DNA of 64,000 nt from Paenibacillus wynnii (GCF_030812855.1 NZ_JAUSTK010000019.1:26181-90180), one strand, 5' to 3'; shown: positions 44,443-53,123, counted from the stretch's first letter. Numbers and translations are program-made. The notes: generated by a model not told the origin, from the sequence alone.

Positions 44443-45051
44443 TTATTTGGAGCTTTCGTAACGTTTGCCTACTTCTTCCCAGTTCACTACGTTCCAGAAC
44501 GCCTTGATATAATCAGGACGTTTGTTTTGGTAGTTCAGGTAGTAAGCATGCTCCCATACATCCAGTCCAAGAAGCGGCGTTGCACCATCGCTGATTGGGT
44601 TGTCCTGGTTAGGAGTGCTTGTTACAGCCAACTTGCCGTCTTTGATTACGAGCCAAGCCCAGCCACTGCCGAAGCGTGTGGTAGCTGCTGTGCCGAAATC
44701 TTCCTTGAATTTGTCAAAGCCGCCCAGCTCACTATCAATTGCTGCCGCCAATGCGCCAGTAGGTGCACCGCCGCCGTTCGGTCCGATAACTTCCCAGAAA
44801 AGGGTGTGGTTAGCGTGTCCGCCACCGTTATTGCGAACTGCGGTACGGATAGCTTCCGGTACTGCGTTTAGGTCTGTAAGAAGTTCTTCAATGCTTTTGT
44901 CTTGCAATTCGGGTGCCTTTTCCAGTGCGGCGTTCAGGTTAGTCACATATGCGTTATGGTGTCTGTCGTGATGAATCTCCATCGTTAATGCATCGATGTG
45001 CGGTTCGAGAGCGTTGTTCGGATAAGGAAGTGATGGTAATTGAAATGCCAT
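44443..45051 (-). CDS. sodA: Superoxide dismutase, Fe/Mn family
   Basis: The 202-residue enzyme converts superoxide to peroxide and oxygen. Metal ligands are in [31 protein letters not shown] and the D-V-W-E-H-A-Y-Y-L motifs and gene context suggest the manganese form. AGGAGG precedes ATG 45051; the upstream open frame overlaps the promoter. Confidence 0.96.
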   Translation of the reverse strand: MAFQLPSLPYPNNALEPHIDALTMEIHHDRHHNAYVTNLNAALEKAPELQDKSIEELLTDLNAVPEAIRTAVRNNGGGHANHTLFWEVIGPNGGGAPTGALAAAIDSELGGFDKFKEDFGTAATTRFGSGWAWLVIKDGKLAVTSTPNQDNPISDGATPLLGLDVWEHAYYLNYQNKRPDYIKAFWNVVNWEEVGKRYESSK

Positions 45052-45135
45052 GGAAAAATCCCTCCTGAGTTTAGTTGAATTTTTAAGGTTATTTCCAATA
45101 TAACCTATTGGATATGTACCCATCTGACTACTATC

Positions 45136-45164
45136 ATTAAACCGTATCTGGAACAATATTGCAA
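45136..45164 (-). promoter_or_regulatory. Sigma-A-like promoter of sodA
   Basis: On the minus strand TTGCAA and TTTAAT are 17 bp apart, with about 75 nt of leader that can fold (CCAATA/TATTGG). Confidence 0.55.
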
Positions 45165-45309
45165 CATTAAACAAACTATTGTGTTTAAAAAGTGTGACTG
45201 AAAGAAAGGTTTGATTTCATTTGTAAAGGCAGTGTTAACACTGAAGGATATCCTGTTTTACAATTATTTATGCAACTTTTTTACCTTATATAGAAATCAT
45301 TTCTAGCAA

Positions 45310-45365
45310 TATAATGTAAACGCTTAATATCAAGCGCTTTCATAAGAAAAGTCGTGATATCACGA
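45310..45365. promoter_or_regulatory. TATAAT, paired cre-like sites and a perfect 14-bp palindrome
   Basis: TATAAT (45310) is followed by TGTAAACGCTT and AAGCGCTTTCA in inverted orientation (45316-45343), each resembling a CcpA cre half. A perfect palindrome TCGTGATATCACGA (45352-45365) follows. This lies in the divergent gap between sodA and the GNAT gene; the remainder of the gap is A+T-rich. Confidence 0.5.
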
Positions 45366-45495
45366 GAAAAGTATGCTTTAATAGATTTAAAAGCAGGTAT
45401 TCCTCGTTTTTTGATGCTTTTTTCGTCTCCACATTGTTATGGGAAATCCTTCTTTTTGTAAAATTATAAGCCATAGAAAAGGGAGATTTTAAAGA

Positions 45496-45915
45496 ATGCA
45501 CGTTCGTTCCTTTCAATTAAGCGACGTTAGTCCAGTGACTGAACTGCTGCAGACCGCATTATCCGAAGAATGTTTCGCGAGTACAATGGAGCCTTTCTCC
45601 AGACAGCTTTCATGGGATTCTGATCTCATCGTAGTTGCAGAAGAAGAAGGAGAGATTGTAGGTACGTTAATTGGTACGATTGAGCAGAATCACGGTTGTT
45701 ATTTCCGTATCGCCGTCCACCCCGATTTTCGCCGCAGAGGAATCGGTAGAAGCCTCGTAACAGCCATGGAGAATCGTTTTCAGGCTCGTAAAGTCAAAGG
45801 TATTTTTGTAGCTGTCGACGAGCATAATGCCGCCGCTCTACCGTTGTATGAAGCAATGGGGTATGATGAGAATCAAATCTTCAAGTCTGTACGGAAGCTA
45901 AGCATTGTTGGGTAA
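45496..45915 (+). CDS. GNAT N-acetyltransferase
   Basis: The 139-residue protein has the GNAT core: I-V-V-A-E-E-E-G-E-I-V-G-T-L, the acetyl-CoA loop H-P-D-F-R-R-R-G-I-G-R-S-L-V, and A-L-P-L-Y-E-A-M-G-Y. GGGAG precedes ATG. The substrate is unknown. A terminator follows at 46001. Confidence 0.88.
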   Translation: MHVRSFQLSDVSPVTELLQTALSEECFASTMEPFSRQLSWDSDLIVVAEEEGEIVGTLIGTIEQNHGCYFRIAVHPDFRRRGIGRSLVTAMENRFQARKVKGIFVAVDEHNAAALPLYEAMGYDENQIFKSVRKLSIVG

Positions 45916-46000
45916 GCATATTGTTGCTGTGCCGTGCGTAAGCGAAATCATTTTAAAGTATAGAGATCGATAGAGACTGAATAGTCTGTTCCATTATATT

Positions 46001-46051
46001 AAGCATATCTTCTGGTGAGCCGTTGCAAATGGCTGGAAGATATGCTTTTCT
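46001..46051 (+). terminator. Rho-independent terminator
   Basis: AAGCATATCTTC and GAAGATATGCTT form a 12-bp stem with an inner GAGCC/GGCT pairing, followed by TTCT. Confidence 0.8.
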
Positions 46052-46106
46052 ATTGTTATGCGGTTGTTATACGATTGTTTTGATTAATGGGACTAGAGGG
46101 TGAAAT

Positions 46107-46724
46107 ATGAGCGACAATCTTGAAGAAGAATACCTGCGCAGCCGACAGCAGAAATATAAGCCATCCCGAAATAAAAGATCACAGTCCTCACAAGGGAAGC
46201 GATGGATAGTGGAACTTAAAGACTGGATACTAACCGCGCTTGTGGTGTTTGTCATCATGTCCTTGCTTAATATATTTGTATTTAATATATCTACGGTTAA
46301 AGGTCAGTCCATGCAGCCTACGTTATGGGAAGGCGAGAAGTTGTTCATCAATAAAATTACGCTGTCGTTCGCGAACCCCAAGCGAGGGGATATCATTGTT
46401 CTGCACGATCCCAGTACTGGAATGAACCGGAAAGAGTATCTGGTGAAAAGAGTGATCGGCATACCTGGAGATGTGGTAGAGGTTCGGGATCACCTATTGT
46501 ATGTTAACGGGAAAGTTAAGGTGGAGCCGTATATTGATACGGCCATTCAGGATTCTGATTTTGCTCCTATAACCATTGATGCGGACAGTTTTTTCATCAT
46601 GGGCGATAACCGACACGCAGGTGCAAGCAAGGATAGCCGGTATTTTGGTTTTGTTACGAAGGATATTATTGTGGGAAGAGCTGCCTTTATATGGTGGCCA
46701 TTCTCAAAATTAAATGCATTATAG
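46107..46724 (+). CDS. lepB: Type I signal peptidase
   Basis: The 205-residue membrane protease cleaves signal peptides outside the membrane. After a basic N terminus comes a single membrane helix (about residues 38-58). The catalytic serine is in V-K-G-Q-S-M-Q-P-T-L and the lysine in E-Y-L-V-K-R-V-I-G-I-P-G-D, with M-G-D-N-R-H-A-G-A-S-K-D-S-R closing the domain. GAGGGTG precedes ATG. Confidence 0.94.
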   Translation: MSDNLEEEYLRSRQQKYKPSRNKRSQSSQGKRWIVELKDWILTALVVFVIMSLLNIFVFNISTVKGQSMQPTLWEGEKLFINKITLSFANPKRGDIIVLHDPSTGMNRKEYLVKRVIGIPGDVVEVRDHLLYVNGKVKVEPYIDTAIQDSDFAPITIDADSFFIMGDNRHAGASKDSRYFGFVTKDIIVGRAAFIWWPFSKLNAL

Positions 46725-46751
46725 ATTATTACTAAAAGGGAGAGGGCGGAA

Positions 46752-47933
46752 ATGAACCTATTCAATCAGTCATCCATTGCTCCCCCGGCTTCCAAGTGGG
46801 ACAAGCTAAAATCTGAGATTAAGGCTGCTGCATCGGCACTCGGTATTGATGATATCGGGTTTGCAACTGCGGAGCCGTTTCTTTACTTAAAAACAATTCT
46901 GCAGGATCATCGGGATAAGGGCTATGAGTCCGGGTTCGAAGAGCCTGATCTAGATAAAAGAACGATACCCGCTCTGGAATCGGGAGAGGCCATGTCTATT
47001 ATAGCCGTAGCTGTAGCCTATCCTTCCAAAATGGAAAATCCCCCTAAATCGGAGCCGGGCGAGCGAAGAGGGATTATGGCTCGTGCATCATGGGGGCAGG
47101 ATTATCATCATGTGCTGCGTGAGGCCTTGGGGAAGTTGGAAGCCTTCATTCGTGAGCGAGTGCCTGGTGCGGTGCTGGAGAGTATGGTGGATACGGGGGT
47201 ACTTGTGGATCGGGCGGTGGCAGAGCGTGCCGGAATAGGCTTCAGCGGTAAAAATTGCTCGATCATCTCACCACATTATGGCTCATGGATCTATCTTGGG
47301 GAGATGGTTACGAATATTCCATTCGCCCCTGATACTCCTGTGCAGGAGGGGTGCGGAGACTGTACAAAGTGCATTGATGCATGTCCTACCGGAGCTTTGG
47401 TGGGTCCGGGACAGCTTAATGCTCAGGCTTGTATCTCATATCTCACCCAAACAAAGGGCTTTCTAAGTGATGACTACATGACGAAGATCGGCAATCGGTT
47501 ATACGGTTGTGATACTTGCCAGATTGTCTGTCCGCATAACCGGGGCAAGAACTGGGATCATCGTCCGGAGCTGTTACCCGATCCTGAGATTGCGAAGCCA
47601 TTGCTGCTGCCCATTCTTGACCTTAGCAACCGTGAGTTCAAGGAAAAGTTCGGGAGCAGCTCGGCTGCATGGAGGGGGAAAAAGCCTATCCAGCGCAATG
47701 CAATTATTGGTCTGGGCAACTTTAAAGAGAAAGCAGCTATCCCTAAATTGCGGGAAATATTGCTAAAGGAACCTCGTCCCGAAATGCGCGGTACTGCCGC
47801 CTGGTCACTGGGGCGAATCGGGGGTTCGGAGGCATTGGCTGCTGTTAAGCAGGGGCTGGAGCAAGAGGATCATGAAACCGTATTGGAAATGCTGCATAAG
47901 GCAGAGGACAAATTACTCAGTTCCCAACCGTAA
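46752..47933 (+). CDS. queG: Epoxyqueuosine reductase
   Basis: The 393-residue enzyme makes the last step of queuosine synthesis in tRNA. Two [4Fe-4S] motifs are visible: C-G-D-C-T-K-C-I-D-A-C-P and C-D-T-C-Q-I-V-C-P. G-I-G-F-S-G-K-N lies in the cobalamin-binding domain. A C-terminal HEAT-like repeat region (residues about 320-393) follows, as in the Bacillus form. The gene starts 28 bp after lepB. Confidence 0.94.
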   Translation: MNLFNQSSIAPPASKWDKLKSEIKAAASALGIDDIGFATAEPFLYLKTILQDHRDKGYESGFEEPDLDKRTIPALESGEAMSIIAVAVAYPSKMENPPKSEPGERRGIMARASWGQDYHHVLREALGKLEAFIRERVPGAVLESMVDTGVLVDRAVAERAGIGFSGKNCSIISPHYGSWIYLGEMVTNIPFAPDTPVQEGCGDCTKCIDACPTGALVGPGQLNAQACISYLTQTKGFLSDDYMTKIGNRLYGCDTCQIVCPHNRGKNWDHRPELLPDPEIAKPLLLPILDLSNREFKEKFGSSSAAWRGKKPIQRNAIIGLGNFKEKAAIPKLREILLKEPRPEMRGTAAWSLGRIGGSEALAAVKQGLEQEDHETVLEMLHKAEDKLLSSQP

Positions 47934-48032
47934 GGAAGGGGATTTGCCAATTGCTGTCCAGTTCTTGAAATGCTATGATAGATTCGCACGCCTTGGGCGT
48001 AGCAGACAATAGAGCATAGAGGTGGACTTTAG

Positions 48033-48281
48033 ATGGATATCGCAATACCTATTATTACGTTGGTCGTTGGACTTCTGGGCGGGTTTTTCATCGGTGTATA
48101 TTACCTGCGCAGACAAATGACAACGATGCAGAATGATCCTGAAATGCTTCAAAAGGTTGCCAAACAAATGGGCTATAACCTGAACGGCAAGCAAATGCAA
48201 CGCGCTCAGCAAATGATGAAGAATCAGAATCCGGGACGTGCTCCGGGTGCTGGTAAAGGGCAAAACCGTAAGGGGAAGTAA
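48033..48281 (+). CDS. yneF: YneF family small membrane protein
   Basis: The 82-residue protein has one N-terminal membrane helix, then F-I-G-V-Y-Y-L-R-R-Q and the N-D-P-E-M-L segment of the UPF0154/YneF family. The function is not known. The C-terminal tail is basic and rich in Met, Gln and Gly. GAGGTGG precedes ATG. Confidence 0.88.
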   Translation: MDIAIPIITLVVGLLGGFFIGVYYLRRQMTTMQNDPEMLQKVAKQMGYNLNGKQMQRAQQMMKNQNPGRAPGAGKGQNRKGK

Positions 48282-48333
48282 ACAGGCCCGGTATAGATAG
48301 AGGTTAAATAAGGGTCCGGAAGGGGGAAGTTTC

Positions 48334-48927
48334 ATGGGGGGCGTCAACGAATGCGTAAACGGCAAGGTTTCTGATAACCGTGAAAAGATCGAGTATCATG
48401 TTGGAAAGATATTAGAGCTGATCGGAGAGGACACCGGTCGCGAAGGACTGCTGGAAACACCGGCGCGTGTTACACGTATGTACGAGGAGATATTCGGAGG
48501 ATATTCTGTAGATCCCCGAGAGGCGCTTGGCGTCACTTTTGATGAATCTCATGAAGAATTGGTGATCGTTAAGGACATTGTGTACTACAGTCAATGTGAA
48601 CATCACATGGCCCCTTTCTTCGGTAAAGTGCATATCGGTTATATTCCAAGCGGGCGGATCGCTGGGCTTAGCAAGCTGGCCCGTCTGGTAGAAGCGGTGA
48701 GTCGCCGCCTGCAGGTACAGGAACGTATCACGGCACAAATCGCAGATATTATGACCGAGGTGCTACACCCACATGGTGTTATGGTTGTTGTAGAGGGAGA
48801 ACATCTGTGCATGTGTGCTCGTGGAGTGAAGAAATATGGAAGTAAGACAGTAACGCTTGCGACCAGAGGGACCTTCCGCGAGGACGCAGCCGCCCGTGCT
48901 GAGTTTCTGGCACTGATTAAGGAATAA
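48334..48927 (+). CDS. folE: GTP cyclohydrolase I
   Basis: The 197-residue enzyme converts GTP to dihydroneopterin triphosphate for folate synthesis. Typical motifs are L-L-E-T-P-A-R-V, the zinc-binding [13 protein letters not shown] and [11 protein letters not shown] terminator follows. Confidence 0.96.
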   Translation: MGGVNECVNGKVSDNREKIEYHVGKILELIGEDTGREGLLETPARVTRMYEEIFGGYSVDPREALGVTFDESHEELVIVKDIVYYSQCEHHMAPFFGKVHIGYIPSGRIAGLSKLARLVEAVSRRLQVQERITAQIADIMTEVLHPHGVMVVVEGEHLCMCARGVKKYGSKTVTLATRGTFREDAAARAEFLALIKE

Positions 48928-48941
48928 ATGATTTACCCATA

Positions 48942-48979
48942 GAACCGACCTCAGGGACTCCTCCGAGGTCGGTTTTTTG
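48942..48979. terminator. Terminator after folE
   Basis: AACCGACCTC and GAGGTCGGTT form the stem, followed by TTTTTT. Confidence 0.93.
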
Positions 48980-48990
48980 ATGAATGGAGG

Positions 48991-50142
48991 TTAAAAGGGT
49001 TCCCACATCAGCCTGCTTGCTTGTGTATACCGCTTGGATACATAAGGCCAATTAACAACCTTCCACCAATCTTTAATGTAATTAGCACGATTATTCTGAT
49101 GCTTCAGATAATAAGCATGCTCCCATACATCTAGGGTTAATAAAGGTACAACGTCCCATTGCGATAAATTCTGATGTTTTTCTGCCGTTAGTATTTCAAG
49201 TCTTCGGCTACGGGGACTCCATACAAGGATGGCCCAGCCGCCCCCTTCAACCTTGTTCGCGGCTTCGCTGAACTGCTGCTTGAAGCTGTCATAGCTTCCG
49301 AAGCTGCTGTCCAAAGCCTCTAGAAGAGCCCCAGTTGGTCGTCCACCTCCTAAAGGGGATAATATGTTCCAGAAGATCGTGTGTAGGTAATGCCCGGCTC
49401 CATGGAAGGCCAGTTCCCGCTCCCAGTGCTTGACGAGATCATAATTTTCGGTCTTACGCGCTTCTGCCAGCTCTACCTCAGCCTTGTTCAATCCATCAAC
49501 GTAGCTCTGGTGATGCTTATCATGATGAATTCTCATGGTCTTTTCGTCGATATAGGGCTCCAGTGCGTTATAGGGATAAGGAAGCGGAGGTAAGCGGTGG
49601 CCCCCGATCGGCACGGATTGCTGGCTGTAGACTTCTGAAAGAGTAACGGCGGAGGGCAGTCCGGCTTCGGTTTGTGTGTTGTCAGCTGGGGTAGTACCTC
49701 GCACTTCATGGCGCAGAAGACCCGGGGAGCCGAGCCCTGCCAGAACACCAATGAAATACTCGGATTCACGTATGATATGCAGCAGGACGGTTACGGCTAG
49801 CGGTATTTCATTGACTGCAGCGCTAGCCTCCATGACGGCATACAATTGTCTTATGAATTCGTGTGATTGGTTGCAGGATATGTGCAGTAAATGTTCTATT
49901 TTGGCCTCTGTTATCTCTGAGTTGGGCATGGAGGGGGTAAGTGCAGTATTCAGCATTGACCGGGCAGCCTCTTCGGTTGCACTGAAGACAACGGCCCATT
50001 CATCAAGCAACTTCACATAGGGTTCTTCAAGATTGGGAATAATCGCTTTAATAACAGCGGTATGTTCCGTTTCTTGGTTTTTCCAAAAGACAATCTCCTC
50101 TAGAACCCTTATAGGCATCAACGGCCCGTATACATATAGCAT
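48991..50142 (-). CDS. Fe/Mn superoxide dismutase with extra N-terminal helical domain
   Basis: The 383-residue protein has a complete C-terminal Fe/Mn superoxide dismutase domain (residues about 180-375) with ligands in I-H-H-D-K-H-H, A-G-H-Y-L-H-T-I-F-W and D-V-W-E-H-A-Y-Y. An N-terminal part of about 160 residues has helices with spaced Glu/His (F-W-x5-E-H, N-Q-S-H-E-F, R-E-S-E-Y-F), which suggests a DUF2935/ferritin-like metal-binding domain. Bacillus SodF also has an N-terminal extension, but shorter. ATG 50142 has GGGAGG at proper spacing. Confidence 0.88.
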   Translation of the reverse strand: MLYVYGPLMPIRVLEEIVFWKNQETEHTAVIKAIIPNLEEPYVKLLDEWAVVFSATEEAARSMLNTALTPSMPNSEITEAKIEHLLHISCNQSHEFIRQLYAVMEASAAVNEIPLAVTVLLHIIRESEYFIGVLAGLGSPGLLRHEVRGTTPADNTQTEAGLPSAVTLSEVYSQQSVPIGGHRLPPLPYPYNALEPYIDEKTMRIHHDKHHQSYVDGLNKAEVELAEARKTENYDLVKHWERELAFHGAGHYLHTIFWNILSPLGGGRPTGALLEALDSSFGSYDSFKQQFSEAANKVEGGGWAILVWSPRSRRLEILTAEKHQNLSQWDVVPLLTLDVWEHAYYLKHQNNRANYIKDWWKVVNWPYVSKRYTQASRLMWEPF

Positions 50143-50342
50143 CTCATACAGTCCTCCCATGATTAGTAATCATCAGTCATTTATATGACCGGGAGTCTAA
50201 GGTTATGAAAACAGCCCCTTCCCGGGTGGTTTTCCTGGGAAGAGGCTGTCTGTTAGATAAGATGAACTTAAGATATTAACTTATGGCTCAGGCGTCACTA
50301 CCGTGAAGATTTGGACTTCCGGCCGCTGTTGTAGTAAGACTT

Positions 50343-50455
50343 TCTTCGATTTAACCCGCTTTTAGCGGTTGAAATCCGGATACAGCTTATGCTTTCGAAG
50401 CTAGCTTTCCTACGGAAAGCTTTCGGGCGGTCGCTATCGCTCCTACAGTTCCAAA
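50343..50455. repeat. Possible relative of the dispersed hairpin repeat (copy C)
   Basis: TTCGATTT and AAATC-C-GGA form a hairpin like those at 23971 and 32270. ATGCTTTCGAAG (50389) and a perfect GCTTTCC-TAC-GGAAAGC hairpin (50404-50420) follow, then GGCGGTCGCTATCGCTCCT. The middle module recurs inverted at 59685-59719. Confidence 0.55.
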
Positions 50456-50508
50456 TTTCCCTTTCGTTCCTTTTCGCTATTTGTTATTTTCTTTTCGGCT
50501 CAACACCA

Positions 50509-51012
50509 AAATCAGTGCTTGACAGGTGACGAGAAAGACAGAAATCCGTTACGCCCAGTAGAGGGTTTTCTCCCTCTATTTCTGCACCCGGAAGCGTCAG
50601 TAAAATAGATGTATTTTATACACTTATTTCTAGCTTTTAGCGCTCGGATGTATGGATAGATGTACTTTGTGCAACTAAAAACACGAATAGACCGGTTAAA
50701 CCCCGGAATACCCAAAAATAAGTGTATAAAGTGCAATTAAACCCCCTAAAGTGTGCTAAGGGAGAAATATAATTGTAAGTTGTGCAACTATATAAATTGA
50801 AACCCATGTAGGTAGACGATTTGCCGTATTTGTCGCGGATACCCGAGGAGCTACTTCTACTCTCATACACAAACTTCTTGACGCTACCGTCCGCAACCCG
50901 GATTCTGCTACCTGTAATACGTAGTTGCCCCAAACCCGGTGAAACATCAGGTGAAGTTAGATCGAAATCGTTCCCGGCACAGTGACGTAAACGGAAAATC
51001 AAGCACTGATTT
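50509..51012. repeat. 504-bp segment bounded by 14-bp exact inverted repeats
   Basis: AAATCAGTGCTTGA at 50509-50522 recurs as its reverse complement at 50999-51012. The interval holds the third four-core element and no convincing gene. I see no target-site duplication. Confidence 0.5.
50606..50790. repeat. Four-core 185-bp intergenic element, copy 3
   Basis: Four 21-bp cores start at 50606, 50657, 50719 and 50770, with spacing 51, 62 and 51 once more. Half-site pairs are TAGATG(n9)CACTTA, TAGATG(n9)CAACTA, TAAGTG(n9)CAATTA and TAATTG(n9)CAACTA. The 23 bp at 50596-50618 are identical to 63884-63906. The element lies between two minus-strand genes. Confidence 0.88.
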
Positions 51013-51055
51013 CGAGAAAGAGCCTTCTTTTCTTCAGCTTATATAGATAAGAACA

Positions 51056-52063
51056 TCACTTGGCCGCCTGAACATTGCCAAGAAATGCGGATACGCGCCG
51101 CAGATATTCACGCGGATGTTCACGGAATAGCAGTTCATGGTGGCTGCCCTCGATAATCCAGGACTCAGAATAGGGATGGGTCTGATTCGCAGCCAGCTCC
51201 TCGGCGATCGGGTAAGGAGCTTTCTCATCCTTAGTTCCGTGCAGGAACAGAACTGGAAACGGGTAATCCTTGGATTTGACCTTTGCATAAGGAATTTGAT
51301 CTAACCCGGTACCGTTCAGTACCGGAAAGATCAGCTCCATGATTTCAAGGGAAGGCTGACGCGGCAGATCGATGTTTTGCTTAATATTGTGATACAGTGT
51401 ATCCGGCTCGAGCAAGAAGGTGCTGTCGAGTATCATCGCATCAATGTCCTTAGTGACCAGGCCAGCTTGGAGCGCGGTTCCTGCGCCCATCGAGAAGCCC
51501 CATACTACAATTTCTTTGGCTCCGCGCTCCTTGGCAAATTGAATCGCGCCAAGTAGCTGCTGGGATTCCTTTTTGCCTCCGGTAGCCAGATCCTTGTTCG
51601 TCTGGGAAGCGAATGCATAATCGAACATCACCACATTGAAATTAAGACGGTGGGCATAATGGGCCAGATCATACATCGGTACCCAGGTTTCCTCACGATT
51701 GGCGCCATATCCATGGCTGAACACGATGGTTTTGGTGGCACCCTTTGCCGGGATATACCAGCCCTGCATGTTACGGCTGCCGTCTAGCGCCCGAAAAGAT
51801 ACATCCTCATATTGCAGACCCTTGGCTAGGGCCGGGTTAGAATACAGCGGGGCTACTGTCGGGTTGGACAACACCCACGCAATATAAGCGTGCAATGAAA
51901 TAAAGCAGAATACAAAGAAGAAAAATACCGATAGCAGCAGCGCTACTATAATATGTTTAAGTCGAATCCTCCCTAGGGGCAGCGTAGGATAAGTATCATC
52001 AGTATTAAGGTTAGCGGGTTTCCGGGAGACCGGTGTGCATGTGTGGGCAGTTACCAGATCCAT
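51056..52063 (-). CDS. Membrane-anchored alpha/beta hydrolase
   Basis: The 335-residue protein has one N-terminal membrane helix (residues about 33-60) and then a hydrolase domain with V-F-S-H-G-Y-G-A-N-R, nucleophile elbow G-F-S-M-G-A-G and a late G-S-H-H-E-L histidine. It resembles YqkD/BAAT-like hydrolases. The substrate is unknown. AGGAGGGG precedes ATG. It is divergent from the iclR gene. Confidence 0.87.
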   Translation of the reverse strand: MDLVTAHTCTPVSRKPANLNTDDTYPTLPLGRIRLKHIIVALLLSVFFFFVFCFISLHAYIAWVLSNPTVAPLYSNPALAKGLQYEDVSFRALDGSRNMQGWYIPAKGATKTIVFSHGYGANREETWVPMYDLAHYAHRLNFNVVMFDYAFASQTNKDLATGGKKESQQLLGAIQFAKERGAKEIVVWGFSMGAGTALQAGLVTKDIDAMILDSTFLLEPDTLYHNIKQNIDLPRQPSLEIMELIFPVLNGTGLDQIPYAKVKSKDYPFPVLFLHGTKDEKAPYPIAEELAANQTHPYSESWIIEGSHHELLFREHPREYLRRVSAFLGNVQAAK

Positions 52064-52199
52064 AAGGTCCCCTCCTAATAGTTTATATAATTAATCGTAT
52101 GTTCATGTCCTTACAAAGTCAATGAATTCGCCCCATTTGTAATGTAAATGTAAACTGGGACCCAAGCTTTTCCGTCCGCCGAATATACTGGACTTTTCG

Positions 52200-52260
52200 T
52201 TGACCTTTGCACTAATATGATTATATGAAATAATGTAACCGTGTTTCATTTGATGAAACA
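52200..52260 (+). promoter_or_regulatory. Promoter and IclR-type operator before the regulator gene
   Basis: TTGACC (52200) and TATATG (52222) are 16 bp apart. A perfect inverted repeat TGTTTCAT-TTG-ATGAAACA (52242-52260) follows just downstream of the expected start, where a bound repressor would block transcription. Confidence 0.6.
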
Positions 52261-52277
52261 ATGAAGGGGAGATCGTT

Positions 52278-53021
52278 GTGGAGGACCGGAAACTAACGGT
52301 ACGCGCTGTAGAACGGGCGCTGGATATATTGCTATGTTTTACACGGGAAAGCGATCTGGGATTAACAGAGATCGCTTCGCAAATTGGACTACATAAGAGT
52401 ACTGTGCACAGGCTGCTTACCACACTGGAGGAGAAGGGGTTCCTCATCCGCAATCCGGCAACGGAGAAGTATCGGTTGGGTATTCGCATCTGGGAGCTGT
52501 CAACGCATCTCCCGGCCTTTGATGAACCTGCTACATTGCTGCTGCCTGCTATGGAACGGCTGCGGGACCGGCTTGGCGAGACGGTTAGTCTATATCTGCG
52601 TGATGGAACCGAAAGGGTACGCATTCAGGCTGTCCAGAGCCAACAGGCCATACGGCGTGTTGCACAGATCGGTGCAAGGCTTCCTTTATCTGTAGGAGCA
52701 TCAAGCAAGGTACTGGCAGCTTATGCTCCTCCTGAGGTGCAGAAGGCATTGCTGGAAGGACCGGATTGGCCTTCAACTGTAGATCGAACTGGCTATGCTA
52801 AGCAGTTGAAAGAGATCACGAGGCTGGGGTATGCGACCAGTCTTGAGGAACGGGAGCCCGGTGCCGCTGCTGTAGCTGTACCTATTGTCGGTCGCAGCGG
52901 AAATGTAGTGGCTGCGTTGTCACTTTCGGGTCCGGTTAGCCGTCTTTCGAAGGAGACGCTGATTGACTATGCTGCTGTGCTGATGGAGGCTGCGGGTGAA
53001 ATGGGTATGATGATTCCATAA
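52278..53021 (+). CDS. IclR-family transcriptional regulator
   Basis: The 247-residue protein has the N-terminal winged helix (R-A-L-D-I-L-L-C-F, H-K-S-T-V-H-R-L-L-T-T-L-E-E-K-G) and the C-terminal IclR effector domain with A-S-S-K-V-L-A-A-Y, S-L-E-E-R-E-P-G-A-A-A-V-A-V-P and a final L-S-L-S-G-P. GTG start after GGGGAG. The ligand and targets are unknown. The dyad upstream suggests autoregulation and possibly control of the divergent hydrolase. Confidence 0.92.
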   Translation: MEDRKLTVRAVERALDILLCFTRESDLGLTEIASQIGLHKSTVHRLLTTLEEKGFLIRNPATEKYRLGIRIWELSTHLPAFDEPATLLLPAMERLRDRLGETVSLYLRDGTERVRIQAVQSQQAIRRVAQIGARLPLSVGASSKVLAAYAPPEVQKALLEGPDWPSTVDRTGYAKQLKEITRLGYATSLEEREPGAAAVAVPIVGRSGNVVAALSLSGPVSRLSKETLIDYAAVLMEAAGEMGMMIP

Positions 53022-53047
53022 TTCTTAATCTGCTGATAGATAACAAA

Positions 53048-53089
53048 TAGCCCTCGAACCTTCCGGGCAGGAAGAGTCGAGGGCTATAA
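53048..53089. terminator. Hairpin between convergent iclR-type gene and aconitase
   Basis: TAGCCCTCGA and TCGAGGGCTA form the stem with an inner TTCC/GGAA. The T run is poor, so it may be an inefficient bidirectional terminator. Confidence 0.65.
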
Positions 53090-53123
53090 TACGTCCCTGA
53101 GCAGGGAACAGGTTGAAATTGTA

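Noticed and set aside
50512..51002. Minus-strand reading frames in the gap between the second dismutase and the hydrolase
   Set aside because: They are built from the repeat cores and spacers, lack ribosome binding sites and have no family-like features.
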